The notes under the pieces are model-generated. The model did no database searches. It was not told the DNA's origin and saw nothing but the letters and a program-made list of their open reading frames with translations. This document shows, piece after piece, positions 24,899 to 36,800 of a stretch of DNA of 64,000 nt. The stretch lies in NCBI GenBank assembly GCA_003013855.2, contig ML058577.1:1860001-1924000 (forward strand), given 5' to 3'. The position numbers and the translations under genes are program-made. This DNA is from Liriodendron chinense. Lineage: Eukaryota > Streptophyta > Magnoliopsida > Magnoliales > Magnoliaceae. How positions within the stretch are numbered: the stretch's first letter is position 1; the number at the start of each line of letters is the position of its first letter.

Positions 24899-26501
24899 TG
24901 TTGAGTTCTTAATTGTGCATATTCTAACCCCAATTCATCACTCATTGTGCAAGGTTTGTATGGTTTGTAGGCTAATCCATGCATGTTTTGTGACTACAGG
25001 ACTGAGAGGGAATTCCACTCAATTGAAGACAAAAAAGGGTTCACTTGGGATCATTCTGATGAAGAACGTTTGAGGACCAAAGAAGAAAAGAAAGAAAGAA
25101 GTAAAGAAGAAAAGAAAGCAGAAGAAAGAAAGGATGAAAACAAGAAGAAAAGAGAGCTGACCGGTCGTGACCGGTCGGCCAAGGAAGCCAGACCGGTCAG
25201 TGACCGGTCAGCCATGCGTGTTTGGAGGTACTGAGGAAGGCCGACCGGTCATGACCGGTCGGATAGGATTGCTGGAATGTCAATGAACAAGGCCGACCGG
25301 TCATGACCGGTCGGCCATAGCTGCTGTAACATAAGAAGAAACGCCCGACTGGTCTTGACCGGTCGGGCATGCTTGCTGGAGTGATTGTTTATTGAGGCCG
25401 ACCGGTCATGACCGGTCGGTTGTGCGAAAGAAGTTAGAAATTTCTAATTTCATCCCGATTTTCTCTGCGCTGCGTAAGTGTTACGCAAGTTCTCGATTCT
25501 TCTGAAGTAGTGGAGCTTCCAGACTATAAAAGGACACCTAGGGATCGTTCCTAGGGCATCCTAGAAGGGTTCAAGCGAGGTTGGAGGCTGTGGAAGTGAA
25601 GATTGGAGTTTCACAACTCCTTTTGGTTTGCTTTGCTGTTTTCATGCTTTTTGTAGTTGTTTCATGTTTCCTTGGATCATGACCAGCTAAACCTCTTAGC
25701 TAGGGCTAAGAGGTGAAGCTTGTAGTGAATCCAAGATGTTTTAATTCGTAGTTAAGTGGTTTTAGTTTGGAATTCATGATTATGAACTAAGGTTTGAAGT
25801 TTATACAAGTTTTTAAGTAATTTTTCTTAGTCTTGTGATGACTCATGGATGTTTGGATGAATTACTTATCTTCTTAATTCGTTTGCAACGGTCTAGACCT
25901 GTATGATCCGAGGAATCGGAGTGCGCTCTAGTACTAAGCTCTTCATAAAGGGACTTCAGGCCAAAGTTCTATTTTAGTTGATTTTCTAGAATATGTAAGG
26001 ACTGTGATGGTGATTTGATTCTAGTTCAAATCCTAATCTAACCTTGTCTTGTGAGAGGACTTGGGGATGGTTATGATGGAGAACTGGATCTATAGGAAAG
26101 GGGAATGACCTATGCAATTGAGCATGCTCAGCTCGGCCTAGATTGAGTGAATCTTATGCATAGAACTTACATATTACAGACTGTTTGGTTTAACAGTTCT
26201 ATCATCCGACTAGACAGACAGGAATGTCAATTCTAGTTGAGAAAATAAGAAACCACAGCGGATTGAACATCAAGGATTGCTACAAGTGGATCCTTGAAAC
26301 CCTAGTACCCTCTTATAATTAATTAATCTCGATTTAATTCATCTTTTGTTACTCACATCAACTTTATACAACCATCTGATTAGTAGACTTCAATAGACAC
26401 TTGTGGATGAATTTGTGAGATCCTACATAGTCCCTGTGGATCGACCTCGGTCTTACCGAGTTTATTACTACATCGCAACCCTACACTTGGGGAAGCGAAC
26501 A
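24899..26501 (+). repeat. Athila 3' LTR
   Basis: This is a near-identical copy of 16134-17737, one base shorter (a missing A near 24976). The dyad array is at 25157-25420 and the TATA box at 25525-25532. One dyad arm is altered here (GACTGGTC for GATCGGTC in the 5' copy). It is followed directly by the CGCGA duplication. Confidence 0.95.
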
Positions 26502-26555
26502 CGCGACCCCTTTTCGAAGGGGAGGGCCGGGAGCGCGAAAAGGCGAGCGTCCACA
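26502..26555 (+). mobile_element. Tat LTR1, right end
   Basis: This is the continuation of LTR1 after the Athila insertion. It ends GCGTCCACA, matching the GGGTCCACA end of LTR2 (28981) and LTR3 (52329), though the sequence before it has diverged more than the rest. No Tat primer-binding site follows, so this LTR is the true 3' border of copy 1. Confidence 0.75.
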
Positions 26556-26815
26556 AAAGATCAGCAACAATTTTTTAATCTGTTTCCAGGAGAATCTTAG
26601 AGAAGCCGCGGGCCACACACATGGATAGCCCGTCCACCAGCGCTCTACCTTCCACTCTAGAATTAGAGCTAAACCCGTAGCCATTTGTGAAAGTGAAGAG
26701 GAACTCACCATTACTGTCCTTGCAAATGCCTCCCCCGCCCGAAGGCCCCGGGTTACCCCGGGAGGAGCCGTCCACGTTGATTTTAAGCCACAGATGATCT
26801 GGCTTGACCTATTTC
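26556..26815 (-). pseudogene. RNase H domain fragment, LINE-type (RVT_3)
   Basis: Read on the minus strand, this encodes the start of a plant RNase H domain of the kind found at the end of LINE polyproteins and in related single genes. The lead-in is KINVDGSSRGNPG with the first catalytic D, then a GGGGI turn, an E in the RVEGRALVDGL segment, and a later D in LLETD. A stop follows directly after that D. The fragment ends exactly at the LTR1 border, so Tat copy 1 probably inserted into a LINE or a gene of this type. The rest of the domain is not found. Confidence 0.7.
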
Positions 26816-26871
26816 ACCACCAAGTAAGATACGTTCATTGTAGCCTTATAATCCAATTACAATTGTTGAAA

Positions 26872-27458
26872 GACTCCAAACAATCAACTGACTCAGATAC
26901 AAAGGACAACAAAGATTCCATACCACAATCTAAGAAGGAATGAATTGCAAACCAAGCATCAAAACCAGTAGATCGGGTGGAAGAAGTCCACCCGCACATA
27001 CCTAGGCGTGGATGCCTGAAGTATCTTGATTGATTCCAAGTCGGCGTAGTGGACTCCCATAAGACTACATGACGCAGGGCAGCTAACCACTTTGACAGTC
27101 AAGCAAAACAAGTACTCCTGGAGTGATCAGGGAAAGCATTGACCAATCAATCTCAGGGTCAGTAACCTCGCAAGACTATGACACAAAGGCTTTACTGTAC
27201 CTTTTCGATGTTAGTATCGGTCGGGAATGGAAGGGTTGCGATTGGGTACCCAGGTTGCAGCGCATGCAGGGACAATCGCAACGTTTTCTCCAAACTCCCG
27301 AGGTACGTGCGAGTGATCAATTTTCAGACGATCAACTAGCACAGATGCAAAGGCAAGCAAAGATTTCAGACCATGATCTATGAATGAAGGGGTCAGAAGT
27401 GGGGTGTCCACTCGCTTTGGCATTCGGTTGCACGCAACCTCTGCCAAAGAGGGGTATC
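26872..27458 (+). mobile_element. Tat interior remnant with polypurine tract
   Basis: From about 26872 the sequence matches 50250-50830 of the complete element: a partial about 450-bp unit, one full unit, then the tract AAAGAGGGGTATC next to LTR2. Because interior 3' sequence precedes LTR2, LTR2 was also the 3' LTR of an element now mostly lost, giving an LTR-interior-LTR-interior-LTR tandem. The 57 bp before it (26816-26871) holds nothing recognisable. Confidence 0.75.
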
Positions 27459-27670
27459 TGTAGACACCCCACCTTCAGCTATAATGTTGGTAGAGATAGC
27501 TGAATGAATGGAGGACCATACACCCAAATCCCATGTCTAAACTCAGCCAAACTCACCCTTATAAGCCCCAAGCCATAGCCCAACTCAAGCCTGAACCCAG
27601 TCAACTCACCCCTAAACATCAGCCTGAAAAACCCCCCATAAGAAAAACCAGTCAAAAATCCTAAAAAATT

Positions 27671-27775
27671 CAAACTCGGTGAGTCAACCCGCTGAGTCAA
27701 ATCACCGAGTCAACCCGCTGAGTCGACCCATCAAGTCAACTCACCGTGTCAACCCATCTCTTGAACCCAGTCAAC
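27671..27775. repeat. TGAGTCA-type minisatellite in Tat U3
   Basis: Repeated short units such as CGAGTCAACCCGCTGAGTCA lie upstream of the TATA box. TGAGTCA is the GCN4/AP-1-like core bound by some bZIP factors. Matching arrays occur in LTR1 (15039-15150), LTR3 (51041-51125) and, inverted, 57195-57320. Confidence 0.7.
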
Positions 27776-27943
27776 TCACCGAGTTCCAAGCCGCAACCTC
27801 GGAGCAAGCTCGAACCCCAAAGCTAAGAAAATTCTGCTTCAGGTTCGGAGGTCGTACACTCCAAACCCGAAGCAAATTGACCGTACGGGCGGCCCCCTAG
27901 GTGCCGCCCAAAATTAATTACGGGAACTGCCACTCCCCGCTGC

Positions 27944-27951
27944 TATAAATA
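27944..27951 (+). promoter_or_regulatory. TATA box of Tat LTR2
   Basis: TATAAATA is followed by a pyrimidine-rich stretch typical of a plant transcription start. The counterpart in LTR3 is 51291-51298. Confidence 0.7.
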
Positions 27952-28984
27952 CCCCCCTCCCCTTCTCATTTCAAAAGCCTTCAAGCCCGAGTGCGATCTC
28001 GTTTAGTCCGAGCCCTCCTCCACCCTTTTAGCCCATTTTTCCACCAAGGAGAGCCCGAGTGAGGAGAGCTTAGCCCTAGTCCAGCCCAGCTCGACCACTG
28101 GTCCAAGTCTCCTAAGCCATCCAAGTCTTGATCCAGCCACTCGAAGCAAACCCTTGCGACACCTCTGTCCATCCAGCTATTCTTTCACTAGCATCATCTC
28201 ATTCGCATCTACAATAAGTGCAACATTTACTTTTCTTCCAACCCCCCTGCTTCACTACAAGCACTTTGATCATTCAAGCACACAGCATGCATCCCGCATA
28301 AAGCACCTGTCAGTTCGAGCATATGCTCTAGGCTTGCCTGTTAATGGAAACCTACCCATCAGAAACTCCTACTGTTCAGACCTGCATTCATGCATCAGTC
28401 ACTACAAGCACTTTGATCATTCAAGCACACAGCATGCATCTCGCATAAAGCACCTGTCAGTTCGAGCGTATGCTCTGGGCTTGCCTGTTAATGAAAACCT
28501 GCCCATCAGAAACTCTTACTGTTCAGACTTGCATTCATGTATCATGTAATCTATGAGAATGTACGAGGATTAAATCAGACTTTCAAGTATTAGTTCGATT
28601 CTGTGAAGTAGAGACCGTACTTCGGTACGGGCAGTGTGTGGGGTGCCTAACCTCTTCCGACCCTGTAACCGTGATCCCTTACCTCGAATCTCTGGCCACA
28701 CATCAAAAGGAGTCATTTTAGAGAAAGGAATCTTCGGATCCTCTTCTCTAATGTTTCTACGGGGTCTAGCCGACTGTAGATTCGAAGTAACTGGCTAGTG
28801 ACGACTCTGGTCTTATACGAACTCATTCAAACACATCCAGCTTAACATGACAATCGAACAAAAGCCCTTGAGAATGAGGCAAGTCAGTGGCACAAATGGC
28901 GATTCGTGCGCACGCACCCCTCTTCTTTTTCCGGAAGGGAAGGGAGAACGTCGTGGGAGTGCGGAACAGCGAGGGTCCACAGAA

Positions 28985-29002
28985 TGGCGACTCCACTGGG
29001 GA
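28985..29002 (+). promoter_or_regulatory. Primer-binding site, tRNA-Arg type
   Basis: TGGCGACTCCACTGGGGA starts three bases after the LTR2 end. It matches the complement of the 3' end of a plant tRNA-Arg with about one mismatch, as I recall that tRNA. Ogre/Tat elements are known to use tRNA-Arg. Confidence 0.75.
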
Positions 29003-29244
29003 TAAGCTAGTCTCACTAGTCGTGATCCGACTTGAAAAACAGAATCCCTCCAGTACATGAAAGTCATTAGTCCTCATACAATCTCATCTGCATAGCATTC
29101 TACCCAAAAAATAAAAAATATATAGAAAATCCCAAAACCCAAAAGAAGTAAAGTATAGTCCTCACCATTGCGCCTCCTCGGGCTTAACGCGTTCGGAAAT
29201 AACTTTCCTTTCGCAGCATAATCTGCACTCGGGCACAGCAAGTC

Positions 29245-32240
29245 ATGTCCGACCACGAAGAGGAAACTCACCTCTTCCCCGCTCTTGAAATGACCGAAGC
29301 GCAACCTCCAGCGCAACAACCAATTGAGAATACGCCAATCATACAAGAATTGACACAAGGAATGAGAGCAATGCAAGAAATGCTCTTGCAATTCATGCAA
29401 GCACAAGCTACTGCGGCAGCCAACAATCAGGTTGGCCCAGTTCAGTAATCTCAGCAGCCATGCCGGGTCCCTCCGGCCTCCAGTTCAAATCAATCACAAC
29501 CATCGGAGTCTGCCTAAGACTACTGATAGCAGCCGTCTCAGCCCTTCGCTATGGGCATCCTCCTCAATACTTTCCCGCGACGACAAGGCCGCCTCAGAGC
29601 ACTCCTGTCGCAGGAACTTCTAGTCAGCTTCCAGTCAATCTGACAAACAACAATCTCAATACATCTCAGCATATCCCCGTAGATGGGACTCCTTTCCTTT
29701 CAGCATCTCCCCGCCGATGGGACCCCTTTCCAATTTCAACACATCCCTGCCGATGGGATTTCAATTCAATTTCCAGCAACAGGGACAGCACTGGCGAATG
29801 CCCACAATGGGGTCAGTGTCATGCCCACATCAATCAGCGGACAGTAGAGAATACCCAACAAGGGGGTCACTTCCCAACATCTTAGCCTCCTACAAATGAG
29901 AACACTTTTCAATTCCATCACATCCCCACTTATGGGATTCCAGTTAATTTTCAGCAATCTTCAATTCAGCAAACTCCAGTTAATTTCCAGCAATCTTCAA
30001 TTCAGCAATCTCCAGTTAATTTCCAGCAAGTTCCAGTTCAACCTTCAGTACAATCTCTAGTTCAGTTACAATCCTTTCAAGCACAAGTTCATCAGAATCC
30101 AGTCCAGTCATCAAATCAATTTCAGCAACCTGCGATTGCTTTTCAGCAAGCCCATAGGGTCGAAGACATAGACCACTATGCCGAAGAAGAACATGCCTTA
30201 CTCCAAGAGGCATCAGTCGCTTGAACAGATCACTCAGGACTGGACGAGTTGCGGGAGCAGTTCCAGATCTTGCAAAATCAGCTTCAGCGACACCAAGGAA
30301 TCGATCTACCTTCGACCAAGTTCAAAGACTTGTGTCCTTTCCCAGATGCTCAAGTACCTCAAAACTTTGAGGCACCAAAATTCAAAAGATACGATGGCAG
30401 CGGTTGTCCCACAGCACATCTCAAGGCCTTCTTTGGAGAGCTGAGTGCAATCTCAGGAAATGAAGGGGCCCTCATTCGTTTGTTCCAAAAATCTCTGAAG
30501 GGCGATGCCCTAGATTGGTACACCTCATTGGACTGCCACCGCATCAAGACTTGGGAACAACTTTCCCAGGCTTTCATTGACAGATTCGCGTACAATCTCA
30601 ACATGGCACTTAGAAGGGCCGACCTCACGGCTCTGAGGCAAAAGAGCGATGAAACACTATCAGCTTATGTGGAACGTTGGCGAGCTATGGCAGCCAGAAT
30701 GCGGACACCTATCGACGACGAAGAACAAATCTCCATGATCGTTCATTCAACATATCCTGGCATATCTGGATATCTCATCTCGCATCCATATGCGAATTTC
30801 TCACAGTTGATCCGTGCTGGAGAGTAAGTCGAAGCAGGAATCCGTGCTGAGACAATCTCCCCATGGCCTCATCAAGCCACTCCAGTCAAGAGGAACAGAG
30901 TGGAGGGAAGACCCATCGGATATGGGAATGGAAACCGCAGCGGTTCTCCTCCTCTCCCGACAGAGGTAAACAACATCAGCACCACTGCTCAGGGTAATCA
31001 ATATGATCCCCCATAGGGACATCAACAGTATCAACAGAATCAGGTTCAGCACCAACCTTAGCGGTATCAGCCGCAACCGAATCCTCAACCACAGCCACAA
31101 CCACCTCGACAACAGCAGCAGTTTAGAGGGAACGGCCAATACTCATACCAGAATAGACAGAATTACAGGGAGCTCAGGAAATTCACTCCACTCACTCAAC
31201 CACTTAGTCAAGTCATGGCTATGCTGGTACAGAAGCAGTTACTCACTCTGATGACACCCAGGCCTCCTCCAAATCCTCTACCTCCAACCTACCGAGAAAA
31301 TGAGTATTGTGCCTACCATCAAGGGCATGGCCACACCACTGATCGATGCTTTACTTTGAAGAATGCCATACAAGATCTGATTGATGCCCGCAAAATCATC
31401 ATCTCAGTCCCTGGAACTCCTCTAGCAGCTACTACCAATATCCTTTAGAATCCTCTGCCTCAGCATCCAACGGACCCTAGCTCATCTCGTGGCCCTGCTG
31501 TCAACAGCATAGAAGAAGGAGAGCGCCTCGATCGATTCTTCTCCCCTATCCAATCCATTCATGCCTACACTTATGGGCCAGCAAATCCTCCTCCGATCTT
31601 GCAAGGGGCAAACCCATTTCCTCCTTTAGTCTCCGAGCCGTTAGTACTCGAAGGAGCACCTCCATATGATGTGCCGGTTGTTCAAAGGGCATCTTACAGC
31701 CATCCATGTTGGGAGCCGTTCGTCTTGGAAGGAGCACAATCATACATCGAGCCCGCATACGAACCTGTCATTTTGCAAGGGGCAACTCCAGCTCAAGAAC
31801 AATCCAATCCGCAATGGAGGGATCATACTCATCAGCAGCAAGAACCCATTGTCTTGGAAGGAGCTCCTCTGATCAAGCCAATCATATTGCAAGGGGCAAA
31901 TCCTGGAAGCGTGTCAATCACACTACGACAGCTGGGACGAACAGAGAAACCCCCTGCCATATCAAGAGGACCAGTATTCATTCCATGGGAGTCTCCTGCT
32001 CCAGGAACGGTCAAGCCACGATCGCAACCTTATGTGATCTATGAAGACAAGCCTCGATATTACCCCTTCAGCACAGGCAACAATGGAGTCCTCAAGGCAA
32101 AAGCTCCATACGAGGAAGATCTGGTACCAGCACCAGCCTCGTTTCAAGAACCAGTGGTCTTGGAAAGCAAGGGAGAGGAAAACTATAACGAAGTCCCGTG
32201 GCATTATCCGGCCTTGGCAGCAAAAACGAAGACGCATATG
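29245..32240 (+). pseudogene. Tat gag, decayed
   Basis: The protein begins MSDHEEETHLFP and has a glutamine/proline-rich N-terminal part with repeats (29880-30150). The gag core follows (30249-30827, with a YDGSG... and LKGDALDWYTSL signature), then a C-terminal zinc-knuckle-like motif CAYHQGHGHTTDRC (about 31309-31350) and a stretch with at least six VLEGAP/ILQGAN peptide repeats (31590-31905). The main frame is broken by TGA at 30222, TAA at 30825, TAG at 31014, 31059 and 31446, all at positions where glutamine or arginine codons could have stood. The first 67 codons also end at TAA (29446-29448), and 29450-29880 needs at least one frame change. A one-base loss in the A run at 32222-32226 shifts into the protease frame. 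Confidence 0.85.
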
Positions 32241-33877
32241 ATGTGGCGACTCAGCTCAAGTCAATCCCTGCTCAAATTTCAATATGGGAGCTACTCTGCA
32301 CATCGCGCATACATAGAGAAATGTTTGCCAAAACCCTGAGTGATGCTCACGTCTCCTCCGATACGGCACCTGAAATGATAGCATTGATGATCGGGCAGCT
32401 CCTGGCTCCACGTGCCATCACCTTCATCGATAATGAGTTGCCACCAAAAGGACGCGATCATGGGCGATCCCTCAACATAGCCTTACGATACAAGGACCTC
32501 TGTGCCCCACTGGTCCTTATCGATAATGGCTCAAGCTTAAACGTCTGCCCACTCAAGACTGCGGAACGCTTGGGAATCAGTCCCTCTTCATTTCGATCCA
32601 GCACCATATGCGTCAGAGCATTCGACAACACTCGCCGATCAGTGGAAGGGGAGGTCGACATAGAGGTACAGATAGGTCCAGAAGTCTCCACCATCACATT
32701 TCAAATCTTGGATATATCAGCCTCTTTCAACATGTTGCTTGGACGGCCTTGGCTGCACAAGGTTGGAGCCGTGCCATCAACCCAGCATCAAAGGGTGAAG
32801 TACATCTGTGAAAATCAAGTGATCTCTATCTATGCAGAGAAGGAGCTCATCATTCCTTCCAATGTTGTCACCACTGAACCAGATATCCCTGTCATCGATA
32901 TCCAACACTCTGATGTCCCATTTCATAGTTTTGAATTCGAGACTGTGAACGCTATCGTCAACCCGGAATCGATAAGGGTGGACCGTGTCTTTTCACCAGC
33001 AGAACGTTTGAGCCTCAAGTATCGAATGAAGAATCATTTCAAATCCAGAAAGATACCGCTGGTATATAATCAACGCAAATGGGGACTCGGATACAGGGCA
33101 ATCTTCATGGACAAAAGAAAGAAGAAATTTCTGTGCTCTCCCATTCCATTCATCAAGCCAGAAGAACCTTGCAAAGATCCAAGAGGGAATCAACCAACTG
33201 CACTACATAAAGGCCTCCCGATGAGCCTAGCTTGGGCCACGTGGTCCCCCATTCGATGGGACCAGATTCTCAAACCATCTAAGCCGCCGGAAGAAGAAGG
33301 AAAGGATGAAGGCGAAGAAGAAAGTCAAATACAACAGCTTCAGGACCAGGGTATTATGATACCTGCTCTCAACCAGGGGCACAGTCTGCCCACTTCAACT
33401 CCAGTCAACCAGGGGCACAATCTGCCCACTTCAGCATCAATCAACCAGGGGCATAACTTGCCCATCTCAACATCAATCAGCAAGGGGCACGACCCGCCCA
33501 CCTTTATAGAATCAACATCATCAATCATCAGCCAGGGGCAGGAGCAGCCCATCCATTGGACCAAGAAAGGGAAATGGCCACCCCTGGATTGGTCCGATGT
33601 CCAGATTCTGAACTTGTGTCTCGCTGTGGAACCAGACGAACTGCAATGCGAGGTAAATGATCCGGGAGGGACTAAGTACGACTCAGATCTCGAACCCAAC
33701 CAGCAAGAAATCATGGTCATTGGGCGAGACTATGATTCTACGCCCAAATCATCAACCCCCACCTCTCCAGGGGAAGGAGTGTGGGATCCTGAATGGTCAT
33801 CTGTTCCCCTAACTTTTGAATCAGCCAACGAGTCGTCTGAGGGCTCTGGCTTCCAAAAAAAACACCGTTTTAAGTAG
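32198..33877 (+). pseudogene. Tat protease and linker
   Basis: This is a 559-codon open stretch continuing gag in a shifted frame. It carries a retropepsin-type aspartic protease with the active-site box V-L-I-D-N-G-S-S-L-N (D at 32522-32524) and the later LLGRPWLH motif. The C-terminal part is a linker with four peptide repeats of the NQGHNLP type (about 33368-33500), then an acidic tail. The frame closes at 33875-33877. In Ogre elements the protease and reverse transcriptase are separated by a spliced intron. The A/T-rich stretch that follows could be such an intron, but I cannot fix its borders. Confidence 0.85.
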
Positions 33878-33878
33878 C

Positions 33879-36800
33879 GAGCGGAACTTTGAGACAAGCT
33901 GGGATCAATCACGGTCTGCAATGCCCACTTGTTCAGAGTCCCATAAATTTCAAAAATCCAAAAAAATAAAAAACTTTCAAAAGCCAAAAACATCTAGCAT
34001 TTTCATTCCAAAAAATTCTCAAAAACTAAAAAATATTTCTTTTCCTGCATTCAATAATGTGTCAAGTTCGTCTAAAGAGTCGCATGAGTTTGAAGTCGAA
34101 TCATATGATTTTAATATCGAATTAGACTTCGAGCTCATGGGTCTGGACGAAACTCTAGATGAGGAAGATGATGACCCGGCTCCCGAACTAGAGGATCTCC
34201 TCCAAAAGTTCGAATCTAAAGCCAATGTTGTAGCCGATGATTTTGAGATAGTAAACTTGGGGACACCTGAGATCCCTAGGGAAGTACGCATTGGAAAATC
34301 GTTGCCACCAGAGATGAAGTCGAGAATGATAGAGTTCCTAGCTCCAAGGCTGTCCAACTTCGCGTTCTCATATGAAGACATGCCGGGGCTCGATGAAGAG
34401 CTCGTTGTACACCATCTGCCAACCAAGCCAAATATGAAGCTAGTGAAGCAGAAACTTCGAAGAATGAAGCCAGAATGGGCTCTGAAAGTCCGGGATGAGG
34501 TCATCAAGCAGTACAATGCGGGATTCTTAGTAGTCTCCAACAACCCTGAATGGCTCGCTAACATCGTACCAGTACTAAAGAAGGATGGCAAGGTTCGAAT
34601 GTGCATCGACTTCCGAGATCTCAACAAAGCCAGTCCTAAAGATGACTTCTCTTTGCCACATATCGACACTCTGGTCGACAACACCATTGGGTACAAGGTC
34701 TTCTCATTCATGGACGGTTCTCAGGTTACAATCAGATCAAGATGGCTGTTGAAGATCATGAGAAGACATCGTTTATCACTCCCTGGGGAACTTTCTGTTA
34801 TAGGGTAATGCCGTTCGGTCTGAAGAATGCAGGAGCAACATATCAGCGAGCGATGACAGCATTATTCCACGACATGATGAACAAAGAGCTTAAAGTATAT
34901 GTGGACGATACGATCATCAAATCTCGTACAATTAAAGGACACTTTGAAGATCTGAAGAAGTTATTCAATAGATTAGAAAAGTACAAGCTCCGTCTCAACC
35001 CTCAGAAATGTGTCTTCGGTGCGATGGAGGCAAGCTTCTTGGCTTTATGGTGAGCGAGGATGGCATCAGGGTCGACAAAACTAAAACTAGAGCAATCATC
35101 GAGATGTCCCTCCTAGAACAGAGAGAGAAATTCGTGGCTTCCTCGGCAGAACTCAATACATCAGTCGCTTCATCGCACAGCTCACACCTATCTGTGAGCC
35201 CATATTCAAGCTCCTTTGGAAGAACGTTCCAAAAGAATGGAATGATGATTGCCAAGTCGCCTTCGACCGCATCAAGAAATATCTCATGAATCCTCCAGTA
35301 TTAGTACCTCTCACTCCCGGACATCCACTATTGTTATACATCTCGGTAGCAGCAGAAGCCATTGGCTGTGTTCTCGGCCAGCACGATGAGACAGGGAAGA
35401 AGGAACAAGCAATATACTATTTGAGCCGAAAGTTCACGGACTACGAGACCAGGTATTCCCCGATCGAGAAGACTTGCCTTGCCCTAGTCTGGGCAACTCA
35501 TCGACTCCATCAATACATGATTGTGTTCCCTATTCTCCTACTCGCTCATATGGATCCGCTCAAGTACCTGTTCGAGAAACCAGCACTCACTGGAAGGATA
35601 GCTAAATGGCAGCTACTCCTGTCTGAATTCGACATTACCTATGTCACTCAGAAGGCAATCAAGGGGCAGGCCCTCGCCGATCATCTTGCCGCTCACTCTC
35701 TCCTGGATTATCAACTGCTCAAGACATTCTTCCCTGGTGAAGATCTATTGCTTATCGAAGATGAAGAAAAGAAGAAAAAAGATGAGTGGACATTATTCTT
35801 CGACGGCGCAGCAAATGCTAAAGGGAGTGGTATCGGAGCAATCCTCTACTCTCCAGACGATGTCCCTATTCCTATCTCAAGGCGCGTAACATTCGAGTGT
35901 ACCAACAACATGGCAGAGTATGAAGCATGCATCACTGGCTTAAGGGAAGCCATAATCTTGGGCATCAAGAAGCTACGAGTATTTGGAGACTCACAGCTTA
36001 TCATCAATCAAACCAATGGCGAATGGAAAACCAAGGACGAGAAGTTGATACCATATCATGTGTATCTTGAAAATCTGATCGAAGAATTCAAAGAAATCAC
36101 CTTCTCATACATGCTCAGAGCCAAGAATTAGTTTGCAGATGCTCTCGCTACACTCGCATCAATGCTCGAGATCCTGAAAGGAGCTTCAGAATGGGAGCTC
36201 ACAGTCGAAATTTAAGATGAACCTGCTTTCTGCCTGCAAATAGAAGAAGCCGAAGCTATCCCTGACAAACCCTGGTATGCTGACATCAAGCAATATCTTG
36301 AAACCCAGAAGTATCCGGAGTCAGCAACAGTAACAGATCGCCGAACCATCCAGTGTTTGGCCAGCCAGTTCACCATCAATGGCGAAATTTTTTACAAGCG
36401 ATCCTATAATCACATTCTCCTTCGATGCGTCGATGAAACTAAAGCTGCAAAGATCATGAAAGAAATACATGAAGGAATCTGTGGCCCACACATGAACGAG
36501 CACATGATGGCAAAGAAGATTCTACGACTCGGCTACTATTGGCTCACCATGGAGATAAACTGCTGCCAGCACATCAGAAAATGCTTCAAGTGTCAGGAGC
36601 ATGCGAACCAAATTCATGCCCCATCATCAGAATTATACAACCTGACAACTCCTTGGCCCTTCTCTATGTGGGGACTCGACATCATTAGAAAGATCAGTCC
36701 CAAGGCATCAAACGGTCACGAGTATATACTTGTGATAGTCGACTACTTCACTAAGTGGGTAAAGGCAGCTTCCTACACCACAATTGCGGCATCTCAGGTG

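Larger units (their letters stand above)
16134..26501 (+). mobile_element. Complete Athila-type Ty3/gypsy retrotransposon
   Basis: This is a 10.4-kb element with LTRs of 1,604 and 1,603 bp, target duplication CGCGA on both sides (16129-16133 and 26502-26506), a primer-binding site, one long gag-pol frame and polypurine tracts. The gag type, the DLGAS protease motif, the FMDDF reverse-transcriptase box and the tRNA-Asp primer site all point to the Athila clade. About 1.1 kb lies between integrase and the 3' LTR with no envelope-like frame. By eye I count about ten substitutions and one 1-bp indel between the LTRs, so insertion was recent. One stop codon (22939-22941) breaks the polyprotein. 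Confidence 0.95.
27459..28981 (+). mobile_element. Tat LTR2 (5' LTR of the long element)
   Basis: It is 1,523 bp, TGTAGACACC...GGTCCACA. It contains TGAGTCA-rich short repeats (27671-27775), a TATA box (TATAAATA, 27944-27951), and a 147-bp direct duplication (units from 28254 and 28401). It is followed by a primer-binding site, which makes it the 5' LTR of the element ending at 52329. Confidence 0.9.
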
